Shown piece by piece: positions 62,309 through 64,000 of a DNA stretch of 64,000 bases. The DNA is from Ianthella basta (Eukaryota > Porifera > Demospongiae > Verongiida > Ianthellidae): assembly GCA_964019415.1 (NCBI GenBank), contig OZ025875.1, positions 3,368,911 to 3,432,910 of the forward strand, in the 5' to 3' direction. The translations under genes and the position numbers were made by a program. Every line of letters begins with the position of its first letter. Position 1 is the first letter of the stretch. The notes beneath the pieces were generated by a model. That model did no database searches, was not told the origin of the DNA, and saw only the letters and a list, made by a program, of their open reading frames with translations.

Positions 62309-62677
62309 TTACAGTGGAGTGACTTGAGTCCCATCGCTCTGCTTGTTCTCTACAATGTCTCTGTGTGTACCAGTGAAGCTTGGGTCCACTTTGGAAGGGA
62401 CATCATCAGCTTTCAGTGACAACTTATTAACTGAGTGGGATTGATGCAGAGGGTTGTAGCACCAGTCACCACCATCAAACTCATTAACTAGCTCTTCTGC
62501 TGCAGGTAACACTGAATCATTAGCATTAGGATTCTGGAAAGTGTTCTTAGTTTCATCTGCTTCCACTGTTTCCTCTTTGGCACCTTCTGGTGCTACCCAT
62601 GAAGGCTCGCGCACAAAAGCATCACTGTAGCACCACTTGTCTGGTTTCATTTTCTCAACCAGTTCTAAATTGACAGG
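62309..62677 (-). CDS. Receptor terminal exon, cytoplasmic tail
   Basis: Codes 122 residues and TAA. The tail is rich in E, D, S and T, with two similar short motifs, DKWCYSDAF and GDWCYNPLH, spaced about 50 residues apart. These WCY repeats may be docking sites, which is speculation. No transmembrane segment follows. Confidence 0.8.
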   Translation of the reverse strand, partial: PVNLELVEKMKPDKWCYSDAFVREPSWVAPEGAKEETVEADETKNTFQNPNANDSVLPAAEELVNEFDGGDWCYNPLHQSHSVNKLSLKADDVPSKVDPSFTGTHRDIVENKQSDGTQVTPL

Positions 62678-63952
62678 CTGCACATGACCCTCTATTGCTT
62701 TCAGGCCATGCTTTACAAATATAGTGTACTCACTGTACTCCTGCTGTTCTTCAGCGTGTCCCTCCTGTTGCCCTTCCAGGATGCAAGAACAGAGGACAAT
62801 GTTTTTAGTCGACTCCTGCTTTGGGGGTGGCTGGATGAGAATGAAACCCCTCGCTTCTTCTTGCACTGACAGAGAAGCCACCTCTTCCAAAGTTTACGTG
62901 CTTCTTGAGACCTTACAACATAGAGTATAAACAGGTACACACCCAGGAAGGCAGTAGTCAGGGTGAAGACCCACTCAGCAGGGTAGCGCACTCCAGCAGG
63001 AAGATCACTGGTAGCTAGCAGACCAATAGCCCAGCCCATTCCAAAGAGAAGAGACAGTCCCAGGGCAATCATGAAGTTCTCCTTCAGTTTGCGAAGGTTC
63101 CCACTACTGCTTGTCTCCTTCCTAACGTTAGGCCTACACAGCAGACTGGCAAAAATGAGGATGAATAATATCCAGTTCATAATGTAGATGACACCAAATG
63201 GTACAAGCAGACCAATCCAGAAAGAATAGCCATGCACACGGCAGCTGCAATTAGAGAGAAAATGGGTGTATTATACAAATGTAACTGCTGCATTTATGCG
63301 TCTATGTAAGTTCAGTGACATCTTGTTTCTTGATCTTAATATCTACGGTATGTACAATATAATGTTACTGTTTCATTCCGTTATTACAGCATAGTTGCAA
63401 ATTAAGGTTACACTGTTCTATGGTCCATCCTTTTCATTCTGTTTTTGAACAGAACATTTATGGAACATACAATTTGAGGTGCAACACGGAATAATTACGC
63501 ACAGTTGAAAGAATTGACACACACTAAGTCTTGTAGTGTGAACACGTGCACGCAACAAAGGTGTACAGTAGCAGCCTATGCAACCATCCAAATTCATGCC
63601 TTCCACCCATGCCTGGCTGCTCGGTAGTCACTTCATTCACTGGGCACTAAATTGGCTCAATCATTTTATTCAGTGCCAAAAGTCTCAATTGTATTATTCA
63701 CCCTTTTATCCATCCATCCATTTTGTATTTTACTGTGAATACAATAGAAAAAGGGCATTACATATATACTGCCAAAACAAACATTAAGGTTATAATAATA
63801 TTGTCACATACCATATGATATAAACATATAGTATCATGATGCATATAAAGAAATTTCGCACGTATAAAATTAATCTTATTTAACCAATGGCATGCATTTG
63901 TATTATGCTGTCACTCACAATGATGGATGGATGTAGTTCTGGTATCGTGGAG
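62309..63952 (-). CDS. Adhesion-type (family B2) 7TM receptor, C-terminal exons
   Basis: Three exons are visible. Exon 63919-63952 (34 nt) codes PRYQNYIHPS and two bases of the next codon, in the second extracellular loop. Exon 62734-63244 (170 codons) starts with the loop cysteine and holds TM5 (FWIGLLVPFGVIYIMNWILF), TM6 (FMIALGLSLLFGMGWAIGLL) and TM7 (EWVFTLTTAFLGVYLFILYV), then a basic juxtamembrane stretch with CQCKKKR. Exon 62309-62677 codes an acidic cytoplasmic tail ending GTQVTPL and TAA. The 56-nt intron between the last two (62678-62733, GTGAGT to GTGCAG) is required because the TM and tail frames differ by two; the joint is in frame. The GMGWAIG stretch in TM6 and the long tail fit adhesion GPCRs. 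TM1-4 and the ectodomain lie to the right of the window. The 34-nt exon is inferred from frame and splice signals. Confidence 0.82.
62734..63244 (-). CDS. Receptor exon with TM5-TM7
   Basis: The acceptor is TCTCTAATTGCAG and the donor GTGAGT. It encodes three hydrophobic helices separated by a charged intracellular loop (RPNVRKETSSSGNLRKLKEN) and a short extracellular loop (DLPAGVRYPA). SQEARKLWKRW follows TM7. Confidence 0.88.
63245..63918. other. Receptor intron
   Basis: 674 nt between the 34-nt exon and the TM5-7 exon; a contrast to the 56-nt intron downstream. No other feature seen. Confidence 0.6.
63919..63952 (-). CDS. 34-nt exon of the adhesion-type receptor (ECL2)
   Basis: The acceptor follows TTTTCTTTAG and the donor is GTGAGT. 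Only one frame stays open across both joints; it places YQNYIHPSF just before the conserved loop cysteine of the next exon. Short exons are hard to prove by eye, so confidence is moderate. Confidence 0.6.
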
Positions 63953-64000
63953 CTAAAGAAAATATAACAATAAAGGCCGGAACCACTACAGGAGCAGAAA

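Overview
The window looks like animal nuclear DNA, most likely from a demosponge (Amphimedon-like). Genes are intron-rich and AT-leaning, all recognisable exons lie on the minus strand, and the proteins are group A SRCR domains, calcium-binding EGF domains and one adhesion-type 7TM receptor. The species is inferred from style only. I see no bacterial, organellar or RNA genes.

Transcription runs from high to low coordinates. (1) 62309-63952: the last three exons of a family-B2/adhesion-like GPCR whose 5' part lies beyond the right edge. (2) 41974-58987: an SRCR-EGF gene with a signal-peptide first exon, seven further SRCR exons, then six cbEGF exons. (3) 34511-38520: three more SRCR exons that each carry a signal-peptide-like leader. 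The leader at 38.5 kb is broken by an in-frame stop. (4) 1-34919: a very large SRCR/EGF gene or gene continuation with 24 SRCR exons and 17 cbEGF exons in view, leaving the window on the left with its 3' end unseen.

Every SRCR and EGF module is one exon bounded by phase-1 introns (SRCR 312-330 nt, EGF 120 nt), so modules can be added, lost or skipped without breaking frame. In the middle (9432-24736) three copies of a 5.1-kb higher-order unit stand head to tail, each coding EGF-d-a-b-c in transcription order. Units 2 and 3 are almost identical, so the array is young. Two flanking units were shortened by crossovers inside SRCR exons, leaving in-frame chimeric exons at 7.7 and 24.7 kb.

Introns hold MITEs and foldback elements. 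Several have an uninterrupted paralogous site elsewhere in the window, which shows their target duplications and orders the insertions. The four leader-bearing SRCR exons also have phase-1 acceptors inside the leader, so each could be a first exon or an internal exon. The locus may therefore be one long transcription unit with several promoters rather than separate genes. The products are expected to be secreted or cell-surface multi-SRCR proteins of the kind linked to recognition and adhesion; no function is shown by the sequence itself.
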